A stretch of 64,000 nucleotides of DNA, from positions 1,364,001 to 1,428,000 of the forward strand of contig JAJFZO010000581.1 of assembly GCA_021397835.1 (NCBI GenBank). Direction: 5' to 3'. The notes beneath the pieces were generated by a model. That model searched no databases. It saw only the letters and a list, made by a program, of their open reading frames with translations, and was not told where the DNA came from. Positions 38,301 through 51,504 of this stretch are shown in pieces; positions within the stretch are counted from its first letter, which is position 1, and every line of letters starts with the position of its first letter. The position numbers were made by a program, and so were the translations under genes. Source of the DNA: Moringa oleifera (taxonomy: Eukaryota; Streptophyta; Magnoliopsida; Brassicales; Moringaceae).

Positions 38301-38621
38301 TTGGAGTATTTGTTGTCAAAGAAAGTTCTTACGGCTAGAGACATAGGAACTGGATGTTTGCTCTATGGCTCTATGTTGGATGATGTTGGCATAGATTTAC
38401 CGATAGCACCAAACAATTTTGGTGAAATCATTGGGAAACTGGTTTTGGCAGGGACTTTGGATTTTAAGGTGGTGAACGAGGTGCTCAAGAAAATGGAAGA
38501 TGACATGTTCCGTAAAGCTGTATTTGTTGCTGCAACGAGGATCGTTACCTCTAGTCCTTCTGGGCAACCTTTATTGGATTCACAAGCATCTTATGTGGAG
38601 GCTTGCAAGAATTCACTCTAG
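32358..38621 (+). CDS. EIF(ISO)4G1: Translation initiation factor eIF(iso)4G (9 exons)
   Basis: Exons 32358-32546, 33699-33770, 34265-34360, 34536-34763, 35738-35835, 36602-36689, 36790-37140, 37238-37480 and 37578-38621 join in phase to 802 residues, close to the usual 780 or so. The start [18 protein letters not shown] is the family N-terminus. The eIF4E-type binding motif YTRDQLLQL (Y-x4-L-phi) is in exon 2. The MIF4G domain spans about residues 205-430 ([19 protein letters not shown] to the end of exon 8), followed by a Gly/Pro-rich linker and an MA3 domain near residues 635-770 ([15 protein letters not shown]). It bridges eIF(iso)4E, eIF4A and eIF3 on capped mRNA in the cytosol. The predicted leader (about 32080-32357) is CU-rich and has no upstream ATG. 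The next gene, PRD2, is also its neighbour on Arabidopsis chromosome 5. Confidence 0.94.
33973..33996. repeat. (TAA)n microsatellite in an eIF(iso)4G intron
   Basis: Eight TAA/AAT units occur in the intron between exons 2 and 3, a simple repeat without visible function. Confidence 0.8.
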
Positions 38622-40693
38622 TTACTGATATTTCTTTGCATAAGTGCTGAAGTGTATGTACCCAGAGGGACTTGGATGCTTAGTTCCTAATCTTGATGAT
38701 GTCCTGTTCCCTTATACCCTTTTGAGGTGAGCTACTTGTATCATTTTCATAAGGTTGAGCTGCTGGACAGGTAATTTTTATTGAGTTGTATATTTTTTTT
38801 TTCAAGCTCATAGCTGTGTGTTTACCAAGGAGAAAGTTCGAGATGATAATGCCATGGATTTTGCTCTCAAAGAGTGGCCCTTAAAGGGACCAAGTTGTTT
38901 TTGTATTTTGATTAGTTTCTGATCATTTTTGGTTCTGACTGAAGTAATTTAGTTTATTGTTAAACTTGGTTCATAAATTTGAAGCTCTGACTTTTTCATT
39001 ATTGAAAAGGAGCTGAAGCTTTACTGGGTTGGCAGTTTTTGTTGGATTTGGATTTATCTTTGGCTTCTATTTGTGTTTGGTCTCCCTTGGCAATGGGTTA
39101 AGCAGGATTTTTCTTTGTTGTATCTTTAACGAGAAAGCTAAGAGACATAAGAATATGAAAAACAGGATACCAAATGATGTGGATTTTGAATTGCTTTGGT
39201 TGACCGCATTAGTCAGATTGATTTAATCTTGCCAACTAGCTATCCTATCCTTTTGTCAAATTCTACCATTATAGTGGAAGATGTTAAGTGCTTCCACAAG
39301 CCGTCCTGTCCGTGTTGGCAGCCATCGAGCTAAGTGGGGGTCATCCTAATGAAAGCGATGTTTGGCAAGGTTGGTGCCAAGTTTACTTGCTTGCTTCCTG
39401 TTTGCGTGCGAACCGAATCGCCCTGCGAAAATGTAAGCTGGCTCATTACCGTTCTTGTTGGGCCTTAAGTGAACCTCCTTCGTTGCAAAGATGCATTCCT
39501 TTATGGTTTTCTTTCTTTTTTCACCTAAACTATGATGACTTGGGAAGTGACAAAGGAAAACTCAGTTGGCAATCACATGTTCATTTCAACTTTAAATTTA
39601 AAATATACACAGAAAATCTTAAAAAATGTCTTTGAATTTTGAATTTTGAATTTTTTAAAAACATAATCAACATTAATATTTAATTTCATCATTTAAAATT
39701 TTTTTAATATTAATCATAAATTTTAAGATGTGTTTAATCAAACTTAAATTAATCTATTATAATTAAATTAATTTTTTTGAATTAAAACGATATTAACTAA
39801 ATTTTAAAATTAAGTGAGGATACAATGGATATTTTGTAACGCAAAACAACATTATTTTGTAGTCCCTTTTTTTTTTGGAACTGCTAACCTTACATTTTTT
39901 TTTTCAATTTGAAATAATTTTTTTATAAATCATTGTTGATCAAAATAATTTTTCTAAAAAAATCAAATTTTAACTTGAATGTATTTTACTCTTAAATATA
40001 TATTTTACTTAAAAATTCACTTTTAAATAAACTAAAATTTTTATTCAAATTTTTCTCTTTTTAAAGTGGTTGTTGATTTCTGCATTTCACTCTTAACTCC
40101 TTCACCTTGCAATCAGTTTCTAAAAAAGAGAAAACTTCCAATTCAAGATTCGTTCATTATTAAACTTTTAATTTCAAATACAATAGAAATATAGAGATAG
40201 CAATATATTCAAATTGAAACTAATTTTGAAAAAAAAAAAAGAATGATAATAATGAAAGAGGAAAAAAACATATAATTTGAGGAAAAATTCAAATTAAAAT
40301 ACATTGCTCATTGAAATTTGAATTTTAACTAAAAAAAAATTAGCGAATAAAACACATTACCTTCATCTATTTTTTAAAAATATTTTATCACAATTTATAA
40401 AAATAATTTTAAGAAATTAATGGAAAGAGATAAAAAAAAAAAAAGAGAGCAGCCAACTTTTTAAAATGTCACTAAATTCTTTGTTTTCTTAAAAATAACT
40501 AAATTAATATTTTAAATTTTCTTAAGATTAAAAAACATTGAAAGAAGAGAAACTATTTGTTTTGATTATTTTTGTGAAAAAACAGAGGTTATTTTTGTCA
40601 AAAGCCCACCCAAGACGCACGATTCCTAGAACAAACAGCTGCCAAAGTTTTGTCAAAAGCCTTACTCTCCCGCCCCTTTGTACCAGGGAGAAA
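38622..40693. other. eIF(iso)4G 3' flank, AT-rich island and PRD2 promoter
   Basis: The first 300 bases or so are the 3'UTR region. A modestly GC-richer patch at 39280-39500 has an open frame without family features. A strongly AT-rich island spans about 39590-40540. The last 150 bases before the PRD2 start are more balanced and presumably hold its core promoter. Confidence 0.5.
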
Positions 40694-43658
40694 ATGTGTT
40701 CTGGGGAGCAATACACACCGGCGGATTCCGCTCCAGGCCATGAATCCGTGAGGCTGGCGGTAGCTATTTCTCTTCTCCGAACAAAGCTTCTACCAAGGCA
40801 GACCTCATTCCCCAATGTTCCTTCTGACTCTGACGCTCTCCGCTGGAAGCGAAAGGTTCTCTTTGCGATTTCCTTAATTCTCCATTTACTCCCCAGCAAC
40901 AGACAAATTCTAGAAAACCAATGAGACGAGGATTTCTTTTTCTTTTTTTATTTTTTGATTCCAGCTGTTTCCATGCTAATGTATGATTGCAAGGAGTTCT
41001 TATGTTTCCTCGGGTGTGATTTCATTTCGTCTCTCTGGTTATATTTTATCCGCGATCAACTGAGTTTAAATTGTGCTCCTGCTTGATGGAAATTTAGGCT
41101 AAAGAGCGCAAACAAGAGCTTATCAGACTCAGGGAAGATCTCAAGGAGGCTGAAGGTCCTCGTGGTCTTTCTCTCTAGAATTTTTGTCTCCAGTTTTTTT
41201 GTCTACTTTTCTCATTTATTATCTGATTTTTGTGGAAATGAAGACGGAGAAGGTTGGATTTGTATTTCTTGTTTGGTTGTAGATGCTTCGCATTGCGATT
41301 TGTTCCCGCAAAGTGCTTCTTGCAAGTGCTATTTCTTCGATAATTTAGGAAAATTCAGCCCTAAGCAACCTGTAGATGCTTCTAATCACAGATTCAATGA
41401 CGTCCTCCGCCGCAGATTCCTCAGACAAGGTCTCCTCCTTCTCATCATACTTGAATTTTTTCTTGCTTTCTCCATAGATATTTGCTCAGAACTGAGTCTG
41501 CTTTTTACTTAGCAGTGCGGTTTAAAGAGAGGAGAAAAGCAGATGGTTCAACTCAGAAACGACCTTGGTCAGGTAATAAAAAAGAGTTATCCATACTTTA
41601 GCCACGAAATTTTACCTCAATTTAGCTTCGTTTTATGTACTTTGCATTTTCTGTTACCACCTTTTGATGTTAATGCTTGTAAATATTGCTCTTAATGGAA
41701 ACTTTATTTTTCACTGTGAGGAAAATATATTTGTAGATTCCATTAATAGAGTTGACTCTTGCATGTTTCGTTTTAAAAAAAAAGAACATATGGAGTCGAT
41801 AGAAAATGTATTTGCCTGATCATCATAATTTAATAGCAAATGTACAGGTTTCCCTTTTCATAGGATTCTTTGTTTAAACATTCTGGTAATCACTGCAGAC
41901 ATGAATAATGAAGATGAAGCAGAGCAGCTTGGTGCCTCTATTAATTTTCTCGTGGAGCTGTGCGACAAAGTTTCTCCTGTCAGACTACCTTGCTTAGCTT
42001 TCATTCTGATTGTCTTTAGACATTCCATACTTATAAGCATTGTCCATTGTGCCTTGCAGGCAGAGTCTTACTTCACCAACTGGGCGCACCAAGCTGTGGA
42101 CTTCATTTTAGGTATGGTGGTGCCTGGTATTATTACACTATGAGCAATTAATGGGACTTCTGCTAGTTCTTTGTATAAATGAGTTCCTTTCTCGATATAC
42201 TTCTTGAAGCTTCATTGAAGAGTCTATTAACAAGGAGGAAGAACATGGAATCCATTGAAGGAATTGTCAGCAGCTTAATCATACGATTAGTGAGAAGGAT
42301 GTGCTCCCCTTTAAAAGACGGTTAGTTTATGTTTCAACGGATCTGTCTTTAAATATTGATTATGCCACCTTATTTGAAATACTAGCAGAGTATACTGTTG
42401 TCTGCCTATAGTCAAACTACATTATTGTTTCTTACCCTTCCTTTTTTCTAAGTAAAATTGTCATCAAATTCTTATGAACTTATTTATTCCTGTTTTGATT
42501 ATACTGTTCCAGATTCCCGTCAAACCGACACTGATTCCCAGTTCTATATTCAACATTTGATCCGGAAGCTTGGAAGTGAATCCTACATTGGACAGCGCTC
42601 GATATTTTCAGTTTCACAGAGGATATCTGTTCTAGCAGAAAGTTTACTTTTCACAGATCCATTTGATGAATCTTATCCAACCATGCATCAGTGCATGTTC
42701 TTAATGTAAGTACTCTGAAACAAAACATTGCAGCTGGTCACGCCTTCAGTTGATGATCTTTATTATTTTTGGTTTCACACGAAAGTTTTCAGCTCGGCGG
42801 AATTATGCAATCATGAATGTGTCTTTTAAATTTTATGAGAACGACAATGTCACTTTGTTGCTTGAATCAATAGGGTAGGCTTGTCTACTAATTGAAATAT
42901 TCACAGCCAAGTTCGGGCAGACCATGTTCTCCTACCCTGTGGCTTTAGAGGTGGCAGATTTGTTTTCATATGCTTAAATGAGATTTCTAATTCATTTGCT
43001 GTCTGTTGGCTGTTGAAGTGTGCAGAATTATACTTCGCCTCACAGAGATATCTAGTTCCCATGGTTCATTTTACTTGCTGTTTCATCCTAGCCTCTTATT
43101 TGTTTCTGCTAATTGTAGGATCCAGCTCATAGAGTTTTTGATATCAGATTACGTACTCTCATGGTTAGAGGATGGACGATTCGACCAGGGTAAGTGCCTG
43201 TTTCATGCGCTCTTTAGTAATGTATAATTTGTTTTACTTATTGAACAACCAATCAGAGTGGCGCAGCGGAAGCGTGGTGGGCCCATAACCCACAGGTCCC
43301 AGGATCGAAACCTGGCTCTGATAGAATAGCAGCTTTTTGTTCACTTTTTTTTTTCAATGAAAAAACCGTATGTTGTTGGGTCCAATGCTTGCTTTATTAC
43401 TATTCCTGATTTAAATCTGATTCCGTGGAATGCAAAACAAAAGTAACAATTGGTAATTTTATGCACTTACCAGCATTTTTTGATGAGTGGCTGATGTCAG
43501 TTCTGCACGCGAGGAAGGCAGTCGAACTTTTGGAAAGCAGAAATGGGCTTTATGTGCTCTACGTTGATCGGGTCATTGGGGACTTGGCCAAACAAGTGGG
43601 CCAGGTCCCATTACTGCAGAAGATGAAGCCTGATATTCTGAATAACCTTTTCCGTTAA
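40694..43658 (+). CDS. PRD2: Meiotic DSB factor PRD2 / MULTIPOLAR SPINDLE 1 (10 exons)
   Basis: Exons 40694-40855, 41098-41155, 41283-41429, 41516-41572, 41899-41978, 42060-42111, 42210-42320, 42513-42705, 43119-43189 and 43474-43658 keep phase and give 371 residues (I recall about 377 for Arabidopsis). Diagnostic parts are ALRWKRKAKERKQELIRLRE (exon 1/2 join, a coiled-coil start), RFNDVLRRRFLRQVRFKERR, NWAHQAVDFIL, and the C-terminal ESRNGLYVLYVDRVIGDLAK. Arabidopsis At5g57880 (MPS1/PRD2) is needed for meiotic double-strand break formation and spindle organisation and is considered the plant Mei4 counterpart. It follows eIF(iso)4G there too. The start is the first ATG of the exon 1 frame after a GC-richer upstream stretch. 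Exons 8 and 9 have decayed copies at 51.5-52.8 kb, and the last intron carries a tRNA gene. Confidence 0.88.
43252..43323 (+). tRNA. tRNA-iMet: Initiator tRNA-Met (CAT), inside PRD2 intron 9
   Basis: A 72-base cloverleaf without an encoded CCA tail. The acceptor stem ATCAGAG pairs with CTCTGAT and ends in discriminator A. The anticodon CAT is at 43284-43286, in a CCCATAA loop on a GTGGG/CCCAC stem. Initiator hallmarks are visible: an A1-T72 pair, three consecutive G-C pairs in the anticodon stem, and GATCGAAAC in the T arm instead of GTTCGAATC. A box (TGGCGCAGCGG) and B box (GGATCGAAACC) promoters look intact, and T runs follow at 43333 and 43347. It carries methionine to start codons in the cytosol. 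It lies in sense orientation in the 284-base last intron of PRD2. Confidence 0.96.
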
Positions 43659-44561
43659 CTGCCTGTAAGTCTCCTGTGAGGTGATCTATTACATCTTCGG
43701 AAGTGTGACAATGAAAGAAGCCGGTTTTAAGTTCTTTTTTTTTTTTTCCCCCTTATGCTTTGCAAAATCCAAATGGAACATGAAGATGCTATTGTTCTTT
43801 GCTAATGAAAGGAAACTAATTCCTCACGTTCAAGAAAATGGTACTGAGTGAAGGGTATATTTTATGATTCTTCACGTGCCATCACTAAAACCCATGGCTG
43901 CTTTTGAAACCGCGGATTGAAGTTTGAGGTTCCAAAGTCATAATTAATCCGCGTTCAGTCTTAATTAACATTTGATTACAAACTTTAGTTATGGTATATT
44001 AGTTTTTGGACTTGGAAACATGCTCATTCTTCCTTGGGGGCTTGACTTTATACGTTTGTTGCACCTGGACTCATAACCTTCTTATTTTTAGGTTTTTATT
44101 GCGTACACGGTGCAAGACTCTTTCCATCCGGTGCTTGAATTTCGGGGACAAGCATAGGAAGCATCGTTACCTGAGTTGGAACTGCGGCTAAATCCGTTTT
44201 CTTCCATAAAAATCATGGTGTTTATCAGGAAAGTTTCTCATAAAACATATTCTGGTCCAGCTCAACCACCCCTGCAATCACTTCGTTAATTCTAACATAC
44301 CTATTATGTGTCGGCCATTGGCTGGGACCTGGGCGTCTAGACTAGGTAAACGGATTTGTCTTTTAAATCCAGGGCGAGTCGGGCGTCTGGACTAGGTAAA
44401 AGGATTTGTTCTTTTAAATCCAGGGCGTCTCGTATTTGATCGCAAAACTGCAACGAAAGATTTACTTCGACTCATTGACATTGCTCTCTTTTCTCCAAGA
44501 ATACAACTCAGTTTAGTCCATTGGCCCCCAGATAGCCTCTCTTCACCAGAATCTCATTCTG
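43659..44561. other. PRD2 3' flank and promoter of the first small secreted protein gene
   Basis: The stretch contains the PRD2 3'UTR and the upstream region of the gene at 44562. Much of it (about 43905-44560) has a similar copy at 52730-53150, upstream of the paralogous gene. Confidence 0.7.
44331..44427. repeat. About 50-base tandem duplication upstream of the small protein gene
   Basis: Two adjacent copies begin GGGCGTCTAGACTAGGTAAA and GGGCGTCTGGACTAGGTAAA and both contain CTTTTAAATCCAGGGCG. The paralogous promoter at about 53016-53061 has only one copy, so the doubling happened after the segment was duplicated, or one copy was lost. Confidence 0.85.
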
Positions 44562-44870
44562 ATGAGTGCGATAACATCTGTGTTGGCTTCTTCATTCATT
44601 GTCTTTTTGTTACTCTTCCAATCTGTTCCGATATCAGCTCATGAAGCTGCTTTGATTCCTCATAATAGACTTGTTAAGTCTCTCCAGGAGGGTAGAGAAA
44701 TAAGATCGTCTGAAGGTAGGAAGCTAGGGGTTTTCATAAGAAGGGGAAGGAGAAGTTCTAGGCCTTATGCTGGGGGTAAAACATCATCTGCAAGCCGAAC
44801 CCTATTATCTGGCTTCCGTGTCGGTTACGTTCTTTGTTGCTCTATGTTGCTAGCTTTCTTTGTGTTCTAG
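44562..44870 (+). CDS. Small secreted or membrane-anchored protein, copy 1
   Basis: A single exon of 102 residues. Residues 1-26 form a signal peptide (hydrophobic FIVFLLLFQSVPISA, likely cut before HEAALI). The middle is basic and Ser/Gly-rich (GRKLGVFIRRGRRSSR, AGGKTSSAS). The last 15 or so residues are hydrophobic (VGYVLCCSMLLAFFVF), which, after a small-residue stretch, resembles a GPI-attachment signal or a single membrane anchor. A paralogue at 53151-53483 shares MSA.RSVLA, ISAHE, AALIPH, SLQEGRE and GRKLGVFIRR, with length differences in multiples of three, arguing that both are translated. I do not recognise the family. By position, Arabidopsis At4g30670 is a possible counterpart, but this was not checked. 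Confidence 0.7.
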   Translation: MSAITSVLASSFIVFLLLFQSVPISAHEAALIPHNRLVKSLQEGREIRSSEGRKLGVFIRRGRRSSRPYAGGKTSSASRTLLSGFRVGYVLCCSMLLAFFVF

Positions 44871-46557
44871 TCTCTGTAATGCTCTGGCCTTTTTCTAATA
44901 TTCTTCTATCTGGAATGATGTTTTTTGTGATATTGTACAAAGCTCAATTAAAGGATTGAAATTTGAACTGGAACTGAATTTGGTAAGACTTGATGTGCAT
45001 ATAAAAATGATATATATTTGGTTTTTAACTTTTTTATTTTGGGAGCTAATTGCCATCACAACTGCAAATGTGGGGAGTCTGTTCTTTTTCTCCTTCTCTA
45101 ATGATATTCCTATTCCACACCGGATAAGATGCAAAACAGAGAGGTGATGTGAAAACCGTGGTCATATCTGCCAGGTCCTTACCTACATAGAGACACGCAT
45201 CTTTAAGGCAATAATTCAATGCGGCAGTGGTTATTGGGTCACGTCCTCAACAACTAACATCTGTTTATGTCAGTCGACGGTTGTGATTGGGGCCCTATCA
45301 TGGAGAGTCCATGAATTTAGGCTTCCCATGTTTTCCAACTATAATATATAATATTTTTTTGAAAACATATTCATTTTACTTACTTAGCAGATGGTAGAAG
45401 AGAAGCATATATATATATATATATGTTTATGTATATGCAGAATGTCAAATAGAAAACTTCTTGAATGTTCAACTAAAGTGTTGCTACTTCATCAACATAG
45501 AATCCCAAACAGCTTTAAGTAAAGGAATGAAGAACAATCCAAGCAATCATATATAACGGGAAACTTGAAGATAACAAGATTGAGAACTCAGTAGCAATAT
45601 ATGCAGCTTGAACTCCACAATGATATCTAGGAAACTATGCAACAAATAATTAAGACAAGGAGGAAACTAGCATTACCCACCGCAGCAAACAGTAAATTTA
45701 ACCATCGACGTCGCTCTGACTTAATTGGCTTTTACTGAGAATTGAGAAAGCTTTGCTGGATGAATTATTTAAAACAGCCTCAACAACGCACAAGGGTATC
45801 TACTGTCTTATTGCTCTTGTTTTCTTCTGTATTTGAGCCCAGAGAGAGAGAGAGAGAGAGCGTTGGAATGTATCGAAAAAACACAGACAATTCTAACACG
45901 GCTAGTATATGATTAAAAAATATTAAAAAAGGAAAAAGAAGTGGAAGCTGGAAGAGTAAGCACTTGAGTGCAAGCCAACCAGGAATCAGCTGGCGATGTT
46001 TCTTACAGTGGCTGGCATGTGAAGCACATGCACCAACCAAAAAACGTGCCAAAAAGTATCCAAAGCAAAAGATAAGCACCCTATTCGGTTTGCAACAGAA
46101 CAATCTCTTTATTCCTTTGTTGTCTGGCTTTTGCCTCAATATATTTATAGCAATAGTGGTAACCCCACAAAGGCATATGCCCTTCTTTCCCTCCATACAT
46201 TTGATGCTTCAACATTTTGAAGAGATCCTATGGAAATAGGTAAATTAATGGGAACTTTTACCCGACAAACACCTGTCATTTAATCTTTTCTTAATTAGAT
46301 TCTTTTTTAATTGTGTTCTTTGACAAAATAATGCACCAGAGGCATCCTATTCTCATTTTGGCCCCCAAAGGCACTCACTAACTATTAATTCATTTTTCTC
46401 TTAATGGGTCAAAAGATATTCGCACATGCACTTTCTGAAGTTGGCGACCTTATATATATGATGGGCATGCCTTGCTTTGCCTCCTAAGAGTTTGATTAAT
46501 TCTCCCCCTCTCTCTCAGACCAGGATATTGGTAGAGGAAGCTTTAATTTTAAGGATC
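44871..46557. other. Spacer with simple repeats
   Basis: No supported gene. It holds an (AT)n run at 45407-45424 and an (AG)10 run at 45841-45860. A TATA-like TTATATATAT near 46450 lies about 100 bases before the next start codon. Confidence 0.5.
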
Positions 46558-47107
46558 ATGATCAGGAGACAGATACTGGCATGGCTCCTCTTGCTGTGTT
46601 TATGCAAAGCATTTTCATATTCTTCTTCATCTGAAGCTTCTTTCACATCAGCAGTTGGAGATCACATGCCACTAGTTATCCGGCATCAACTCAAAAGTAT
46701 GCATTTTTAGATTTTCTTTCTCCTCTTTTTCTTCAATTACTGTGTATCCATCTTGAGTGCTGTTAATGTATTGAAAAAACACACATCTATGTTTTTTTTA
46801 TATTTACATTGTGGTTGTTGTTTTGTGCAAATTAATCAATGTAAATAACGTCGTGATTATATCAAATGAGGAAGGTGATCAAAGCAAGAAAGAAGATGAA
46901 GCTCTTCACTTGGAAAGTGGTAAAGAAGGAGAAGACGAAACTATCAAGAGGATCAAGAAAGGAAAAGGAGTTTACGGTGGTGGAGACCTACTCCGGCCTC
47001 GGAGCAAAAAGAACGGAGCAGACTCCTTGCTGTTGAAGTCCTCGACGGCTCTCAAGCATGTCACAGTTGGATTTTTCTTTTTTAAACTTTTTCTTTTGAT
47101 TGCTTAA
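46558..47107 (+). CDS. Small secreted protein with hydrophobic tail (2 exons), unknown
   Basis: Exons 46558-46696 and 46875-47107 (stop TAA) keep phase through A|GTATGC and GGAAG|GTGATC and give 123 residues. The start at 46558 is preferred over an in-frame ATG at 46477 because it begins a clear signal peptide (MIRRQILAWLLLLCLCKAFS). A charged, Lys/Glu-rich middle (KKEDEALHLESGKEGEDE) is followed by KGVYGGGDLLRPRSKK and a hydrophobic end (FFFFKLFLLIA). This order resembles small GPI-anchored or processed secreted plant proteins. I do not recognise the family. There is no copy of it in the duplicated segment at 51.5-55.6 kb. Confidence 0.5.
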
Positions 47108-49804
47108 ATTAGGTCACTAGAGTTGCATAAACATAATGCATGTAGCAAAATATTTACCACTAGTTTCTTAATATTTATGTTGCTGTAAAAAATAGTATCA
47201 ATAGAAGAAAGGGAAAATTGACCAAATCACTGTACTAGTGAGAGAAAAATGAAGCTTCAATGGAGCTCCTCTATGCTTTTGATGAGTTTGAGGTTCAATT
47301 GATTTCCTACAAATTAAACTTTAAAAAAAGATAAACATGGGATGTTCTATGGTTTGATATTTTAATTATTAATCAAATTGGTGTCAAAATATTATGAAAA
47401 TGAAAAATAACTTAGGTTTTGAAAGAAAGGCCTCAATAAACTCTGAAAACCATATGAAGTACAGGTCAATGGTCTATTTTCTTCTATATTTTTTCATCTT
47501 GAGCACTTTTGTACATTTAGTGCTAATTGAAAGTTTTATATTTATGTATATATAGCAAAAAAATTAAGACATATGATGTAAAAAAAAACTTCTTAGGTTT
47601 TATAGATCGATTTACTTGTACAATCTATGAATGTTGACTTCTTTCTTATGAAACATGTTTTAAGAGCCACACATCTTTTATAATCTTATAAAAAAAATGA
47701 TGATCTTTTATAGTAATACGAAATGATATGATATGAAAATGACGGTATACACAAAAATAAATCAGATTCTTTTAAATTATTTCTTGGGTTGCTTAGACTC
47801 TTATGATATATTTTTGGGCTACACTTCCAGTTTTAGACTATCAAACTTTAATTGCTTAAACTTTCATGATATTTTGTACCACACTTCCACATGTAGACCA
47901 TCAAATTTAGATTTATATTATGTTAATACGACTTCTAGAGTAAGTTGTAATGATGTGAATTTTCTTCTTTGAGCTCCATATATACATTCAAATATTGATG
48001 CAATAGTTTCATAAGTCTTTTTTGGGCTTCAAGTTCATTTGAATTTATTTTGATTTTTTATTATTACTAACTTAAATAGATTAAGATTCTTTATTAATTT
48101 AATTTATAAATTTTTATTAAAAATAAAATAAAAATATTTTTATTAATTACCTCTATCAATATAAAAACTCATAACTATATATTTTATTACATTACAATAT
48201 ATCTTTTAAATACATAAAATCATAGTTTTCATTATAACTAAAATAAAATTTCAGCATGACACATAAAATTTTTCATTAATCGTAATGAATTATGATTAGA
48301 TTACATTCGTCTTAAAGTGTTACTCAATTCGGGTTTTAAACTAAGATGAAATTCTTTATTTATTTGTTTTTCCATTAGACTAACTTGATTTGGATTAAAC
48401 TCACGCGAAAGTGATTGTTCTTGTATTGCCATATATTGTGGGATGATGTTCATGTCCCATTATGCCGAGTCTAAAAGGACACAACATTGAAGGAGGCAAT
48501 TGCTTCACTTAATGGAGAGATAATTAAGGGACGGCCTTTTCTTTGGTATTCATTTAATGCCATTGATTCAGAAACCAACCTACCCATTATTAATGAATCC
48601 TTACATTGACCACATGTATACGGCTTCCCATTTCTGTCTATACAGCCCTCATTCCAATATCAATAAATATATATTTTTTAATTTCATTACTGTCAAAATT
48701 TTTAATAAAAAGCTTGAAATACATTTTTCTTATTTACGATGTTAATTTTAAAATTTATAAAAAATTAAAAATTTTAATTATTGATTCCATTAAATTTTCA
48801 TGTGTTACAAAATTTTTTCAAACTCTATAATCACTTTGTTATTATTATTATTTATGATCAAAACCATGCCATCCATCTCTACTTGCCTCATTTTATAACC
48901 TAACATGGTAGTTAGCTCTAATTGGCTCTTTTATTGCTCTGCCCAACAAATGACATTTATTGTGATGGACTGCTGCACAGCTGATAAGATGGACGAGTCC
49001 ACTAAATGTTTCCAGAAGCTTGGCCTCGAAATGTGGAGCACATGCTTCGCTTTCGCGGCTTTTTTGGCTTTGTGGTACTGCAGCGTTGCACCAAATTTTA
49101 AAAGGAAATAATACGAAATTTTTTACGGTTCTGATTTCTCTACAAATCGAATGAGAAAGTATTGGGACACGTATGTGTACCGATGACCATACAACCTATC
49201 ACTGCCCTGAGAGGACCGTCTTCCCTTCGCTTATCTACGACCCTACTTGGAAGACCGATCAATTTTTTAAAAAAAAAACTTAAATTGGGTTATTTTTTAA
49301 AAAAATTCTAATATGATTTAATTTAATAAAATTATTTTTTAAAAAAAATTCGGTACAGTTAATGTCAAGTAAAAATGTTTATCCGATAAATCAATCAACT
49401 CAGATTCGCAAGGGCATAACCATCTAAACCGAAGAAAGGCTTATCCACCAAGAGCACTGGACCACCCCAAGAACAAAAGTACTTAGGCAGCTTGCTGGTC
49501 TCAACATTCATTCAACTTACAAAGACGCCTAACTAACGAATATTTAACTTCGCCATCCCAACATTACCGGGATGCTCCACACTTCCATTTCTTTCCGTTC
49601 TTTTTTTATCCATAAATAGAAGATCTTCTCCACAGTACAGCCACTTACACAGGCTTTGATTTCCATTAGTTTTCTCAATCAAACTCTTTGCTCTTCTACG
49701 GATTCTGCTCGGAAGGAAGGTATGTGCATTTATATTCCCCCTTTGTTTGTAGGCGTTATGGTGGTCTTTTACGCGTACAATTAAGTGGTAGTGTTGATAG
49801 CAGG
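47108..49804. other. AT-rich spacer
   Basis: About 2.7 kb with AT-rich islands at 48000-48330, 48660-48860 and 49260-49350. A short, locally GC-richer open frame with one hydrophobic segment at about 48966-49111 is too weak to annotate. The final 130 bases or so hold the promoter and leader of the BAHD gene. Confidence 0.5.
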
Positions 49805-51194
<1,390 letters not shown>

Positions 51195-51504
51195 TGTATG
51201 GAGCCAAATCAATGAGCTTGCACGTTGTACCTAATTGGTGTACTTTGGTTAATCCTTTTGTAATTCTTGTGCACTGTGTTCATTTCTTTTGTTAAAATAA
51301 TTGTTAAGTGAAACAAATAAAAGATTTGGGTCTTTGAGTTTTATGTCATTATATATACATCAAAATGAAAATCTTTGATGAGTTGGTTTCTTTTTTATCT
51401 TTTTCTATCAAGTCTATGCTTATTAGATTGTCTTGATTATTTTTTTCTTGCGGACCAAAAGTAAGGATTCAATGTAGATCAAAGTATCTTCCACGCTATG
51501 TTTC

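Noticed and set aside
39288..39635. Open frame of 115 codons downstream of eIF(iso)4G with locally higher GC.
   Set aside because: It has no family features and no convincing start context, and it fades into the AT-rich island. It is more likely 3' flanking or noncoding sequence.
46477..46557. Earlier in-frame ATG for the small secreted protein gene at 46558.
   Set aside because: The extra 27 residues precede and would mask a clean signal peptide, and the upstream region is pyrimidine-rich like a leader.
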